A stretch of 62,354 nt of DNA from CAZZKJ01 sp964654695 (GCA_964654695.1 CAZZKJ010000009.1:1-62354), one strand, 5' to 3'; numbered from the stretch's first letter, positions 45,651 through 55,454 are shown. The notes: generated by a model not told the origin, from the sequence alone. A program made the numbers and translations.

Positions 45651-47738
45651 TCAAAATACCACTATCCACTCGAATTTCAATGTATTAATCCGCTGAAGGC
45701 GCCGTTCGATTTGAAGAAGATTATATTTCATGGCCCCCAAGTCCGAGGGTGCTCCGGGATCGTTGTTAACCTCTTGTGCCAGGGCTCTGCGCCGGTCCGC
45801 TCCAGCCACCGCACCGCGAAGCATTTCCTTTCTTCCAATATCCGCATAATCGTTGCTTGCCCGATCGAAAACGACAGGGTCGAATCCAAATCCCAGGCTT
45901 AATTCCATATACCGGGTTCTCCAGCCGGCTTCAACATAGGTGCTTATAAAAGATTTCCTTGAGTTCCAATCTTCGCGAGGATAGTACGAGGCCCGGCTGT
46001 CTATCTGGAAATATGCATGGTCTCCCAAATATTTTTCTACGGCCGTCCGCGCAAAAACATACCGGACCCCACCTCCCGCGGAAGGATCCACGAGACCTCC
46101 CATTTTCAAAAGAACCGGCGGCTTGCGTGAAAATAACTCGGAATATGAATCCGAACCGCCAGCGTTCCGCATCCGGACGGCCGACAACCCCAAAGCGGCA
46201 TAATTCTCCATATCGAAGCCGACGATATCTTCCACGTCCAGTTTATCTTCGTAATCCAGCCAGAAATTGCCTCTATGCGTATAATAATGGAAATCATCCG
46301 GCGTGCCGCCGTATTCCTGATTTACATATCTGAACCTCGCGGAAACCCGCCAGGAAGTTCGATTCCACTTCATATCCATATATCCCGTATTTATCAAAGC
46401 CCGGGCATCGTCAAAAACCGGTCCCATATATTCGAATTTCGCCCAGTTATATCCGATAGCAATATCCACCGGTCCGGCGCCGCCCCGTTCGAGCCCGGCC
46501 TTGAAGAGGAGGCTTTTTTGAAACTTCATTCTCGCCCCCGGCAGGCGCGATCCTATCGGAATACTGACACCGCGATTCGGATCAACTGTCATGCTGTCTC
46601 CTGCCGATCTCTTGATGAAAGCGGAAGACCAGCCTGCTCCAATTATTCCCGAAAATCCACGGGGAAGGACCAGGCCGGCCCAGAAATCGGATGCGCGCCA
46701 GTATTCCCTTGTACCGAAAACTTCGGCCGATATCTCCTGTCCCGTTTTTGAAAGCGCGGCAGCGATCCCCCGGTTCATTCCCCTGTTTTTACGGCCGGCA
46801 TAACCGAGCTTAATTCCATTCACATCCAAGAACAGTTCCCAGCCGAACACGTCTTCTCCATCCAGCAATTGCGAGCGTTCATAGAGAATTGTCGTGCTTT
46901 TATTCGATGATGCAAAAGCGGTTATTGATGAGCCGTCTATGCGGGCGGGCGGCGGAGACCCCTCTTCAAACCTGTCGCTGTAAATCGCCCGAATTTTTAA
47001 TTTTAAAATTTCTTGATCCAGATATATTCCTCTGCGGCCGTATCCGAAATTTCGATTGAAAATACCGACATTACTGAAAAGATGGAAGGGATCGGTCGAA
47101 TCCCAAATGGAATCGTTTTCAAAACCGGACACAATCCCGTTTGCAATTTTCAACTGCAGATTTCCTCTATCGAAATGAATCTGCGGATCGAAATGTGATG
47201 ACGTCCAGCTGTTGTCCCGTGTCTTCAAAGCCACCCATGCCGACGCGATTTTCTCATCAACATGCAGGTACAAATCTATTTCCTGGCTGGATAATTCATC
47301 GCCTTCGTCTTCCATTATTCGGCCCGTATATCTTGCGGAGGGCATCAAAAGTATCTCGCCGGCTTTTTTGTTCATTTCCGATCTTCTCAGGATGAGCATG
47401 CCGCCCTGTTCGGCCAAACGCAGCATCGAACCCATTTTGGGATCGGCCGAAGCATCGTCGGGATCGGCGGTCCACTTACCGTCTACAACGAATTTATACC
47501 TGTAATCCCCGGTCACGAGGAAAAGGGCGCTCGTAAATTTATCTCCCCTTTTCTGCATCATCTCCACAGTTGGATTCCAGTTATTAAAATCGCCCACCAG
47601 GAATACACGGCGGGCTCCGGGAACTTTAATACTGAAAATAACTTCATCATTACTCACATAAACTTCACAGAAGGAAGGACGGACAGAAAATCCAGTACAT
47701 AACAGAAAAGACACTATGCAGAATATGCGCGGAATCAA
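45651..47738 (-). CDS. CBM48/E-set domain fused to an outer-membrane barrel (695 aa)
   Basis: Signal peptide at residues 1-24. Residues about 25-110 form an E-set/CBM48 domain (RRVFLVGDFNNWNPTVEMM ... DYRYKFVVDGKWTADP). The long remainder is Gly- and aromatic-rich with many alternating strands and ends in Phe (IVVF), the mark of an outer-membrane barrel. It may be a glucan-binding porin. The start is TTG 47738, overlapping the TGA of the preceding barrel gene; no ATG fits better. It is the largest gene in the operon. Confidence 0.8.
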   Translation of the reverse strand: MIPRIFCIVSFLLCTGFSVRPSFCEVYVSNDEVIFSIKVPGARRVFLVGDFNNWNPTVEMMQKRGDKFTSALFLVTGDYRYKFVVDGKWTADPDDASADPKMGSMLRLAEQGGMLILRRSEMNKKAGEILLMPSARYTGRIMEDEGDELSSQEIDLYLHVDEKIASAWVALKTRDNSWTSSHFDPQIHFDRGNLQLKIANGIVSGFENDSIWDSTDPFHLFSNVGIFNRNFGYGRRGIYLDQEILKLKIRAIYSDRFEEGSPPPARIDGSSITAFASSNKSTTILYERSQLLDGEDVFGWELFLDVNGIKLGYAGRKNRGMNRGIAAALSKTGQEISAEVFGTREYWRASDFWAGLVLPRGFSGIIGAGWSSAFIKRSAGDSMTVDPNRGVSIPIGSRLPGARMKFQKSLLFKAGLERGGAGPVDIAIGYNWAKFEYMGPVFDDARALINTGYMDMKWNRTSWRVSARFRYVNQEYGGTPDDFHYYTHRGNFWLDYEDKLDVEDIVGFDMENYAALGLSAVRMRNAGGSDSYSELFSRKPPVLLKMGGLVDPSAGGGVRYVFARTAVEKYLGDHAYFQIDSRASYYPREDWNSRKSFISTYVEAGWRTRYMELSLGFGFDPVVFDRASNDYADIGRKEMLRGAVAGADRRRALAQEVNNDPGAPSDLGAMKYNLLQIERRLQRINTLKFEWIVVF

Positions 47739-49243
47739 AAATCACCCCGCACTGAAATAGTATAGACGCCCGAACCATGATCATGGTGCGAAGAATAGAC
47801 ATCAAAATCTTCCAATAAGACCGGAGCATCTCCGATGTATTTTCTACCGTAGGACAAATAAGCATAGAAACGCGGCGCGGGCCTGAACTCCAGGCGTGCG
47901 AATACTGCGTCGGCTATATTGATCCTCTCAGACAATACCGTTCTCAAGTTAACTGCGAAATCGGGATTGAAAAAATACCTTGAACTCCATGCAAAACTGT
48001 TCTCCCGGAAATCTGTGTCAATATTCTTCATCATGGCGTGGATCTCGTTTCTCATCTTTTTACCGCGAAAAGCCACAGTTCCCAGAAGCCGGTTTTGTCT
48101 CGAAACAAAAGCTCCCGCGACTGTAGTTTTAGTCATTCCGCCGCGCAGGCCAAGCTCGACCCCGCCGATGAAATCGCCGCGGATACTTCCTTCCATGAAT
48201 TCAGTGCGTTCGTTTTCGAAGGTCGAGCGAACACTTTTGCCGATTTGAATTCTCGCATCCAACGCTTTTTCTCTGCTTTTTGCATATGCTCCAAAAACAT
48301 ATCCCACCTTGTCGCTCCCGCGTGAACCCAGATTGCTTTCGAATCTCGGACCCACGGCAAAATAACTGTGAACGATGTCCACGATCGCGGCGGACTTTAA
48401 GGGTATGGAACGAATTCTCAGTTCGCTGAAGAAAGCGCCGGAGCGGGGAAGAGCGGAGCTGAAATTATCACCTAAAAATTTATCAAAATGAAAATCGCTC
48501 TTTGGAAAAATAAGGCCGTTCTTTCCGCTTCCGGATTGTTCAAAAGACATTATCAAAGCCGCACGTTTATAGAACCACGTCAACTCGGATTTGAAAACCG
48601 CGTGCTTCAAAACCTCTCCCCTGCCCGATCCCTCATATAGATACGAGAAAGATAAAAGAAACAACCTGGTATCCAAGCCAGTCCTCGTAAAAAATACTTT
48701 TCGCGATTCGTTCCAAACCTCGCCGAGCGATGAGAGAACAGTCGTAAGGAATACATTTCTTTCGCGGGATGCATCCACACGCAGGCCGAAATGGTCTCTG
48801 TAATCATCCACCATGTCATCCTGCATCAAGGGAGCAACCATTGCTCCGGTAAAATATCTTCTTTCCGTTTTGAACAAACCGGCTATCAGTTCATAACCCC
48901 CGCGTTCGCGTTTCCACTCGACATCGCCCTGCTCAATCTCAAAGAACTTACTGCCGCTTTTCGAGATTTCCTTCCGCCGCGGAGTCGATCCTTTCAAGTA
49001 TAAGCGTCCGAAATGGTTAATATCGGTACCGAGATTCAGCATCAACCTCGACGCATCGGCGGGGGAAGTGGAATCATAATCCCAGCCGTCCAGCTCAGTG
49101 TTCCTGGCTATTTCCGCCGTGTATTCGAAACGTCCGGACAAATCAAACTGCAAACCTTTTACGCCGACCGCTGAAACTCTTTTGGCGGAGAGTAAGGGCA
49201 GAGACAAAATTATTATGCTAATTGCAGCTTGAAATGTTTTCAT
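47735..49243 (-). CDS. Predicted outer-membrane beta-barrel protein (502 aa)
   Basis: Signal peptide at residues about 1-25 (MKTFQAAISIIILSLPLLSA). The rest shows alternating strands with aromatic girdle residues (FYAYLSYGRKYIG) and ends in Asp-Phe, as in outer-membrane barrels. I do not recognise a family. It overlaps both neighbours by 4 bp, so it is tightly coupled to the PorV-like gene before it and the CBM48-barrel gene after it. Probable role: a pore or receptor with those partners. Confidence 0.75.
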   Translation of the reverse strand: MKTFQAAISIIILSLPLLSAKRVSAVGVKGLQFDLSGRFEYTAEIARNTELDGWDYDSTSPADASRLMLNLGTDINHFGRLYLKGSTPRRKEISKSGSKFFEIEQGDVEWKRERGGYELIAGLFKTERRYFTGAMVAPLMQDDMVDDYRDHFGLRVDASRERNVFLTTVLSSLGEVWNESRKVFFTRTGLDTRLFLLSFSYLYEGSGRGEVLKHAVFKSELTWFYKRAALIMSFEQSGSGKNGLIFPKSDFHFDKFLGDNFSSALPRSGAFFSELRIRSIPLKSAAIVDIVHSYFAVGPRFESNLGSRGSDKVGYVFGAYAKSREKALDARIQIGKSVRSTFENERTEFMEGSIRGDFIGGVELGLRGGMTKTTVAGAFVSRQNRLLGTVAFRGKKMRNEIHAMMKNIDTDFRENSFAWSSRYFFNPDFAVNLRTVLSERINIADAVFARLEFRPAPRFYAYLSYGRKYIGDAPVLLEDFDVYSSHHDHGSGVYTISVRGDF

Positions 49244-50109
49244 TTTTTTTCAGGAATGATTTTGAACCCCATGGAAACAAAATAAGTGATTCCGGTTGCG
49301 TCCGCAGAAACGGCGCCGATATCAATATTGATATTGTCGAGGTCCAGCCCAACGCCGCCGCTGACACCGCCCGCGTCGAACCCGGAACGCAGAACCAGTC
49401 CATTTTTTACTTCCGCTTCCATGCCGAAATGATCTTTCCATATCTTGTCCTGGTCCCGCGTCCGGTCGTAAACGAATGTTACCGTTCGGTTCCAGTGATA
49501 AGCGAGACTCCAGGTGTGGGTTCTTTCAAGGCGCGTGCCGCCGTTTCCGGGCAAGAAATCAACCGACCGCGGTATGATATTCTTGACGGTATAACCGAGG
49601 CCGATTATCGGAAAAGGCCTGAGAAGCATTCCCAAAGAACCCGTCACCAGTGTTTTGGATAATTTATAATTTGACGAGTAGGACGCTCTTGCAATATCTA
49701 TAGTGCCGCCGAAAGCCAGTGAAGCATCCTGGCTGGTTCTGATATAATCGCGCGCGAATCCGAAGGAGAACACATTCTCGGCCGCAATCCCGCGCAGCGC
49801 CAAGCGGTGCCATGCAAATCCGCCGGTTCCGATACCTGCCGGGAATACAACAGAAATGGAGGATTCATCCAAATCCCGGAGGCCGTACGGCTTCAATCCC
49901 GTAAGTAAACACGAGTACCCGGAAATGCCGGTTATCCCGGCCGGGTTGATCATAACGGCCGACGGGTCGTCGGCAATCCCCGCGAAAGCTCCTCCCATAG
50001 CAATTACTCTTGATGACATGTAAAGTCTCTCGAAATAGGCCTGTGCCCCTGTGGAGATCAACAGAAGAACCGCTAAAGAGATGTTCAATGCAACGATTAT
50101 TCTATTCAC
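49240..50109 (-). CDS. PorV/UPF0164-like outer-membrane protein (289 aa)
   Basis: Signal peptide at residues about 1-24. The mature start SSRVIAMGGAFAGIADDPSAVMINPAGI is spread over the typical PorV/PorQ signature (GGA, AxxD, NPAGI), and strands continue to the end. It lacks the TPR part of the protein at 24770-26665. The start is a weak GTG at 50109, since no ATG fits. PorV-like proteins accept cargo in type IX secretion; the FlgD-tailed DOMON protein just upstream is a natural client (inference). Confidence 0.85.
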   Translation of the reverse strand: MNRIIVALNISLAVLLLISTGAQAYFERLYMSSRVIAMGGAFAGIADDPSAVMINPAGITGISGYSCLLTGLKPYGLRDLDESSISVVFPAGIGTGGFAWHRLALRGIAAENVFSFGFARDYIRTSQDASLAFGGTIDIARASYSSNYKLSKTLVTGSLGMLLRPFPIIGLGYTVKNIIPRSVDFLPGNGGTRLERTHTWSLAYHWNRTVTFVYDRTRDQDKIWKDHFGMEAEVKNGLVLRSGFDAGGVSGGVGLDLDNINIDIGAVSADATGITYFVSMGFKIIPEKK

Positions 50110-50121
50110 ATTTTACTCGTT

Positions 50122-51267
50122 TCAACGAATCACCGCGAAAGATTCCACTGTTGAAGTTTTGCCGCCGGAAGTTTCGGATGACGCGCTTACCAGCAGCATG
50201 TAAATACCTCCCCGCACTATTTTTCCATTGGAATCCGTCCCATCCCATTCCTCCCACTGGGCCTGGCCGGGGCCCGAGATATTTCTCAATCTGTTCCTGA
50301 ATATAGTGCGGATTATCTTTCCGGATGAATCGTAAATAGAGGCGCTCATGCGCAGAGGCGAATCATAAGATCCTGAAGGTAGAAGAGGACGAAAGCGAAG
50401 TTTTTCGCCCGTTTCGGGAGAAAATAGTTTGGTCTCTACGACCAGGCGCAGTTCGGGAATGGGTTGCGTACGGAATCCCGTTTTATATCTGAAGTCGACC
50501 GCCGACCTCGGCTCGACGCCCGCGTCCAGTACACCGTCGCCGTTTCCGTCAAGCACGATTATAGCGAAGTTGTCTAGCACGGCGGTTCTCGTGGAATCGT
50601 TATCGAGATTTACCGTGGGATCCGGCGCCGCATCGCCTGCACCGCTTGCGGTTCCGCCTGTTATGACGGTGGACATTTTTAAAATCATGTTCGTTTCGGG
50701 CAGACGCAGGCCGGCGGAATCAGCGGTGGTTTTACCGAAAAATGCCCATGGAACCGCCGCCTCGAACGCGCCTGATCCGGGCAAGGAGCGTTTCATAATA
50801 GCGTTTATGGCTCCGTTATCGATCCGCCGGGCCGGCTGCCGGCAGTCTTCGAACACAGCGGTCGGCCGGTCGGATTCTCTTGAGCTCCAAACCAGGATAT
50901 TTGGAGAAAACCCGGAGAATTCAATGTTTCTTCTGAAGGGCGTGAAATCCTGGAGCCTGTCTGGACCTCCGCAGGCAGTATCTATCAGCAAAACCAAACT
51001 TGCATCGCTAACCGAGCAGTCCACGGCGATATACAAATTAGAATCATCCCAAGTGAGCGCAATGCGGCGGATATCATTGTCGCGTCCCCACCGCGAATCT
51101 CCTTCGGGTTCGTACGGAGACGTGGATTGATCTATAATCCATTCTGCAAAATTGTAATCATCCAATCCGCCGTCGACGGCGATCCTTCCGCGAAGATCAT
51201 GCGCGGTTTGAGATGGCGACTCAAGGGGAAAGAGGACAAGGAGGATAAAGAGAATGCGAATTCGCAT
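50122..51267 (-). CDS. Secreted DOMON/CBM9-like protein with FlgD-like tail (381 aa)
   Basis: Signal peptide at residues about 2-20. Residues about 28-230 resemble a CBM9/DOMON-like sugar- or haem-binding sandwich (IAVDGGLDDYNFAEW ... LTWDDSNLYIAVDCSV). The C-terminus (LRFRPLLPSGSYDSPLRMSA ... WDGTDSNGKIVRGGIYMLLV) is the same FlgD/Ig-like unit as in the giant protein. ATG 51267 is used; a GTG at 51270 overlaps the previous stop. It lies between the DUF4388 gene and a PorV-like gene. The ligand is unknown. Confidence 0.75.
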   Translation of the reverse strand: MRIRILFILLVLFPLESPSQTAHDLRGRIAVDGGLDDYNFAEWIIDQSTSPYEPEGDSRWGRDNDIRRIALTWDDSNLYIAVDCSVSDASLVLLIDTACGGPDRLQDFTPFRRNIEFSGFSPNILVWSSRESDRPTAVFEDCRQPARRIDNGAINAIMKRSLPGSGAFEAAVPWAFFGKTTADSAGLRLPETNMILKMSTVITGGTASGAGDAAPDPTVNLDNDSTRTAVLDNFAIIVLDGNGDGVLDAGVEPRSAVDFRYKTGFRTQPIPELRLVVETKLFSPETGEKLRFRPLLPSGSYDSPLRMSASIYDSSGKIIRTIFRNRLRNISGPGQAQWEEWDGTDSNGKIVRGGIYMLLVSASSETSGGKTSTVESFAVIR

Positions 51268-51269
51268 CA

Positions 51270-51755
51270 CTATTTCTTTTCGTCTGCTTCGTCCAATCTT
51301 TTCAAACCCTCCAGCATTAAGTGATCCAGGGGTATATCAATAAAAACGTCCTGGGCATGCGGTTTCCCGCCGCTGCTAAAATCGAAATTTCCGTCCCTCC
51401 ACTTCACTACTTCATATACGACTTCCTTAATCTGTTCCTCTATGGCTTTGCTTAGATTAGCTTCATTTAATATCTTGTTCTCTATGAGTATTCTTCCCAA
51501 TCTCTTGCCTTCAATTTTTTTCTTTAAGGCTTTATCAAGCTGTTTTCGAGTTATATATTTTTCTTTAACAAGATATTCTCCCAGTCTAATCGGTCTGTCT
51601 GCAATTTCCGCGAAAGTAAGCCTGCCTTGATCAAAATATATTGAGGCGGAATTATTATCTATTTCGAGTTTCAGTTTGCCCGTGGACATCGCCAGATTCA
51701 ATATCTGCAGAACGAATATCGGCTCGAACACTTTGAGATTGCCGCTCAGATCCAA
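51270..51755 (-). CDS. DUF4388/PATAN-domain protein (161 aa)
   Basis: Residues 1-100 start LSGNLKVFEPIFVLQILNLAMSTGKLKLE, the PATAN/DUF4388 pattern, which is found with response regulators and gliding or pilus regulators. The middle (LGEYLVKEKYITRKQLDKAL ... LGRILIENKILNEANLSKAI) resembles the N-terminal domain of type II/IV secretion ATPases (GspE_N/MshEN). It is soluble. It starts with TTG 51755, 1 nt after the phosphatidyltransferase stop. It probably acts as a regulator bound to another protein rather than an enzyme. Confidence 0.8.
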   Translation of the reverse strand: MDLSGNLKVFEPIFVLQILNLAMSTGKLKLEIDNNSASIYFDQGRLTFAEIADRPIRLGEYLVKEKYITRKQLDKALKKKIEGKRLGRILIENKILNEANLSKAIEEQIKEVVYEVVKWRDGNFDFSSGGKPHAQDVFIDIPLDHLMLEGLKRLDEADEKK

Positions 51756-51756
51756 A

Positions 51757-52620
51757 TCAACCTGCTTTCGTTTTTAACAGTTTCCAGCCTATCAAAGTCT
51801 GCAATACAATTACCATGAAAAACCCCATTCCTAATGCAGGAAAAAGAACCTTCCCTATGGCGGATAGCAACAATCCTCCCCCCAACATTGAAAGCAGGAT
51901 GATAATAACAGCAGATGCTTGGAGTATGCCAACAATTTTTCCGGCGGCGGTAGCTCTGAAGTTGATCGGCCCGGCGGCAAAAAATATCAATACGGACCCC
52001 ACCACCAGGTGAATATATCGTAAAAGAAGAATAAACAGGACCCAACCCGGAATCACATGCTTATAGGTCAGCAGAATGAATATAGAAGCCGTGGCAGTCA
52101 CATCCGCTGCAGGATCGACCATAACGCCGAACCTGGTAATCTCGTTTCTGGCCCTGGCGGCTGCTCCATCTATGATATCCGTAGCCGCCCCCGCGATATA
52201 GCAAATAATTGCCGGAGCAATTCTGTCCTGATGCAAAAAGATGACGACCGGAGCGATGAGCAAAAGTCTGGACAACGACAGCATATTAGGCACACCCAGG
52301 GTTTTGTTTACGATTCCCGCAGCGTCTCTCATCAGGCTGATGTGCATGAGAGCAAAAAACAGCACTGCTACCGACGAAAGCGAGTTTATGACCGTGTAAA
52401 AAACCCATTCCCCGGATTCAAATCCATACACCGCCGATACGATGCCGACCGTCGACAGGCACCAAAAGATTAGAATGCTCCTGGTAATTGAAACAGCAAG
52501 TTTTCTGAAACGTAATATATTGAATAACGATTCTTTGAAGCAGTTAAGAACATATTCAAGACAGGAACCGGCAGTTATTTTTTCCGTGCGGAGCCTTGCT
52601 AATGCTTTTTGTGAAAGCAT
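51757..52620 (-). CDS. CDP-alcohol phosphatidyltransferase (287 aa)
   Basis: An inner-membrane enzyme that swaps CMP of a CDP-diacylglycerol (or CDP-alcohol) for a free alcohol. The signature DG(x)2AR(x)8G(x)3D(x)3D is present: DIIDGAAARARNEITRF-G-VMVDPAAD. About six hydrophobic segments lie before and after it. The N-terminal about 95 residues extend beyond a minimal PgsA. The product (PG, PS, PI or another) is not decided by sequence. GGAGG precedes ATG 52620, and it follows ppdK by 34 nt. Confidence 0.88.
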   Translation of the reverse strand: MLSQKALARLRTEKITAGSCLEYVLNCFKESLFNILRFRKLAVSITRSILIFWCLSTVGIVSAVYGFESGEWVFYTVINSLSSVAVLFFALMHISLMRDAAGIVNKTLGVPNMLSLSRLLLIAPVVIFLHQDRIAPAIICYIAGAATDIIDGAAARARNEITRFGVMVDPAADVTATASIFILLTYKHVIPGWVLFILLLRYIHLVVGSVLIFFAAGPINFRATAAGKIVGILQASAVIIILLSMLGGGLLLSAIGKVLFPALGMGFFMVIVLQTLIGWKLLKTKAG

Positions 52621-52654
52621 GTGCTTTTCCTCCGAACAACTCTTAACCCCGGTT

Positions 52655-55309
52655 TCAAAATTTCAAGGATGCCTGTGCCGCGGCCAGCCTCGCAACGGGC
52701 ACCCTGAAAGGAGAGCAGCTTACATAATTCAAACCGGCTTCTTTGCAGAAATGTATAGAATCCGGATCACCGCCGTGTTCCCCGCAAATACCAAGTTTAA
52801 GCTTCGCGTTTGTTTTTCGTCCCTCTGATGCCGCCATTTTGACCAGTTGACCCACGCCGTCGGTATCCAGAGATTCGAAAGGATCCCTGCGCAAAATTCC
52901 CTTTGATAGATAATCATTCAGAAATTTCCCCGAATCATCCCTGCTGTAGCCGAAGGTCATTTGCGTCAGATCATTGGTACCGAAACTGAAAAAATCAGCT
53001 ACTTCAGCAATGTCCCCGGCCACTAGCGCGGCGCGGGGAACCTCGATCATGGTTCCAACCAGGTAAGGCAGTTCAATTTTTTCCACGCCCAGGAGATCAT
53101 CCGCGATTTTCTCCGTCAGGCTTCGCAGCGATGCGAGTTCCTCCCTCGTACCGACCAGCGGGATCATGATCTCCGGTAGGACCCGGATGCCTTTTCTCAC
53201 AGCCGCGCAGGCGGCTTCGATAATAGCTTGAACCTGCATTTCGTAAATCTCCGGAAATGTGATTCCGAGCCTGCAGCCCCTGTGTCCGAGCATAGGATTG
53301 AATTCATGAAGGGCTTCCACTTTTTTCTTCAAAACCTCTTCATCCATTCCCAGCTGTTTTGCCGCTTGGGATGTCTCCTCGCCGCTCTTCGGCAGGAACT
53401 CGTGCAGGGGCGGATCGAGCAGGCGGATTGTTACCGGTAGTCCGTCCATGGCCTCGAAAACTCCAGTGAAATCCTCCCGCTGCATAGGCAATATCTTTGC
53501 GAGGGCGGCGATCCGTTCCTCGCGGGAGGAAGCCATGATCATTTTGCGTACCACGGGTATGCGGTCCTCTTTGAAGAACATGTGTTCGGTTCTCGCCAGA
53601 CCGATACCTTCAGCTCCAAATCTCCTCGCGTTCACTGCATCCTCCGGCGTATCGGCATTGGCCCTTACTCCCAGTTCCCTGAACTTGTCGGCCCACTTCA
53701 TAAATGTTTCGTAATAGTCATCCAATACGGGATCGACTGTGGGAATCTCTCCCAGGTAAACGCTGCCGTCGCTTCCGTTCAGGGCAATATAATCTCCCGC
53801 GTGTACGGTTGTCTCACCGGTTTTGAACAGGCCGGCTTCGCCGTCGACTGCAATACCGCTGCAGCCTACTACACAGCATTTTCCCATGCCCCTCGCCACT
53901 ACGGCAGCATGAGATGTCATTCCGCCGCGCGCGGTTAATATCGCTTCGGCGGCTTTCATCCCTTCTATATCTTCGGGGGATGTCTCCATCCTTACCAGAA
54001 TGACTTTATCTCCGCGCCCGGCTGCCTCCAACGCGTCCTCTACCGAAAAAGCCGCTTTGCCTGCGGCGGCGCCTGGAGAGGCGGGCAGCCCCCTGGCAAT
54101 GGGAACGGCTTTAACATTAGGATCGATGGTGGGATGCAGGAGCTGTTCGAGCTGTGAGGGATCTACCCTGCCGACGGCGGTTTCTTCATCTATCAACCCT
54201 TCGTTCACCATGTCCACTGCTATCCTTACGGCGGCATTTCCGGTTCGCTTGCCGTTTCGTGTTTGCAGGAGCCAGAGCTTGCCTTTTTGAATTGTAAATT
54301 CGATGTCCTGCATATCGCGGTAATGCTTCTCAAGTTTTTTATATATATCTTCGAGCTGTGTGTACAGCTCGGGCATTTTTTTCTCCAGACTCTGCCCGGC
54401 ATTTGGCGATCCGGAAATCGAGTTTACCGGCAGGGGCGTCCTGATTCCTGCAACGACATCTTCTCCCTGGGCATTGCACAAGTATTCGCCAAAAAATTTC
54501 TTTTCCCCCGTAGCGGGATCACGCGTAAACGCCACACCGGTGGCGCAGTCGTCGCCCATGTTGCCGAAGACCATTGCCTGCACATTCACGGCTGTTCCCC
54601 AATGATCGGGAATCTTGTTCATTCTCCTGTAGGCGATCGCTCTCTTGTTGTTCCATGATTCAAACACGGCTGAAACCGCACCCCAGAGCTGTTCCTCGGG
54701 ATTTTCGGGAAATGGTTCCCCGTGCTCTTTTTCAACTACTTGTTTGTATTCCCGCACCAGTTCTTTCAGCGCGCCGGCATCGAGCTCGAAATCCATCTCC
54801 ACACCCAACGTCTTCTTTTTCGCGCTGAGAATATTTTCAAAAATCTCAGAATCCAGGTCCATAACAACATTTCCATACATCTGGATGAATCGCCGGTAGC
54901 TGTCATAAGCGAAGCGCGCCTTATCCGGTTCTGCAATCAGGCCTGCCACCGTCTTGTCGTTCAACCCTAGATTGAGAACCGTATCCATCATGCCCGGCAT
55001 GGATACCCTTGCCCCGGAGCGCACCGACACCAACAGAGGCTTATCAGCATTTCCCAAGCCGGCACCCATGACATTTTCAAGTTGGGCCAGATTGGTTTTG
55101 ACCTCATCCGTCAGGCCCTCGGGGAAAAGGCCGCCGTGTTCCATGAAATAAACACACGCTTCCGTGGTTATGGTGAAACCGGCGGGAACGGGGACGCCGA
55201 TGTTTGTCATTTCCGCAACGTTCGCTCCCTTGCCGCCAAGTTTGTCCCGCATTTCAGCTCCGCCCTCGGTCCTGCCGCCGCCGAAAAAATAGACAAATTT
55301 CCCAGCCAT
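52655..55309 (-). CDS. ppdK: Pyruvate, phosphate dikinase (884 aa)
   Basis: Interconverts pyruvate, ATP and Pi with PEP, AMP and PPi, for gluconeogenesis or PPi-driven glycolysis. Present are the ATP-grasp N-terminus (GGKGANVAEMT), the swivel-domain phospho-His in GGMTSHAAVVARGMGK, and the PEP-binding TIM barrel ending LGICGEHGGDP ... YVSCSPFRVPVARL with the catalytic Cys. It is full length. AAAGGA precedes ATG 55309. The operon partner downstream is a lipid-head-group enzyme, an odd link. Confidence 0.97.
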   Translation of the reverse strand: MAGKFVYFFGGGRTEGGAEMRDKLGGKGANVAEMTNIGVPVPAGFTITTEACVYFMEHGGLFPEGLTDEVKTNLAQLENVMGAGLGNADKPLLVSVRSGARVSMPGMMDTVLNLGLNDKTVAGLIAEPDKARFAYDSYRRFIQMYGNVVMDLDSEIFENILSAKKKTLGVEMDFELDAGALKELVREYKQVVEKEHGEPFPENPEEQLWGAVSAVFESWNNKRAIAYRRMNKIPDHWGTAVNVQAMVFGNMGDDCATGVAFTRDPATGEKKFFGEYLCNAQGEDVVAGIRTPLPVNSISGSPNAGQSLEKKMPELYTQLEDIYKKLEKHYRDMQDIEFTIQKGKLWLLQTRNGKRTGNAAVRIAVDMVNEGLIDEETAVGRVDPSQLEQLLHPTIDPNVKAVPIARGLPASPGAAAGKAAFSVEDALEAAGRGDKVILVRMETSPEDIEGMKAAEAILTARGGMTSHAAVVARGMGKCCVVGCSGIAVDGEAGLFKTGETTVHAGDYIALNGSDGSVYLGEIPTVDPVLDDYYETFMKWADKFRELGVRANADTPEDAVNARRFGAEGIGLARTEHMFFKEDRIPVVRKMIMASSREERIAALAKILPMQREDFTGVFEAMDGLPVTIRLLDPPLHEFLPKSGEETSQAAKQLGMDEEVLKKKVEALHEFNPMLGHRGCRLGITFPEIYEMQVQAIIEAACAAVRKGIRVLPEIMIPLVGTREELASLRSLTEKIADDLLGVEKIELPYLVGTMIEVPRAALVAGDIAEVADFFSFGTNDLTQMTFGYSRDDSGKFLNDYLSKGILRRDPFESLDTDGVGQLVKMAASEGRKTNAKLKLGICGEHGGDPDSIHFCKEAGLNYVSCSPFRVPVARLAAAQASLKF

Positions 55310-55350
55310 GCTGCGTTCCTTTCTTCTTGAATTTTCGCGTTCACGGGCAA

Positions 55351-55379
55351 GAAATACCGCATAAAAAAAATACCGGCAA
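55351..55379 (-). promoter_or_regulatory. Possible promoter of ppdK
   Basis: On the minus strand TTGCCG (55379-55374) and TATTTC (55356-55351) are 17 bp apart, in the gap after the protease gene. The -10 matches only half of the consensus. Confidence 0.3.
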
Positions 55380-55454
55380 GCTATTTTTCTTTTCGAGTTT
55401 TACCAGTCGATTATTTTGATGATTATGAGGCCTGGAGGCCCCGGATTCACGGGC

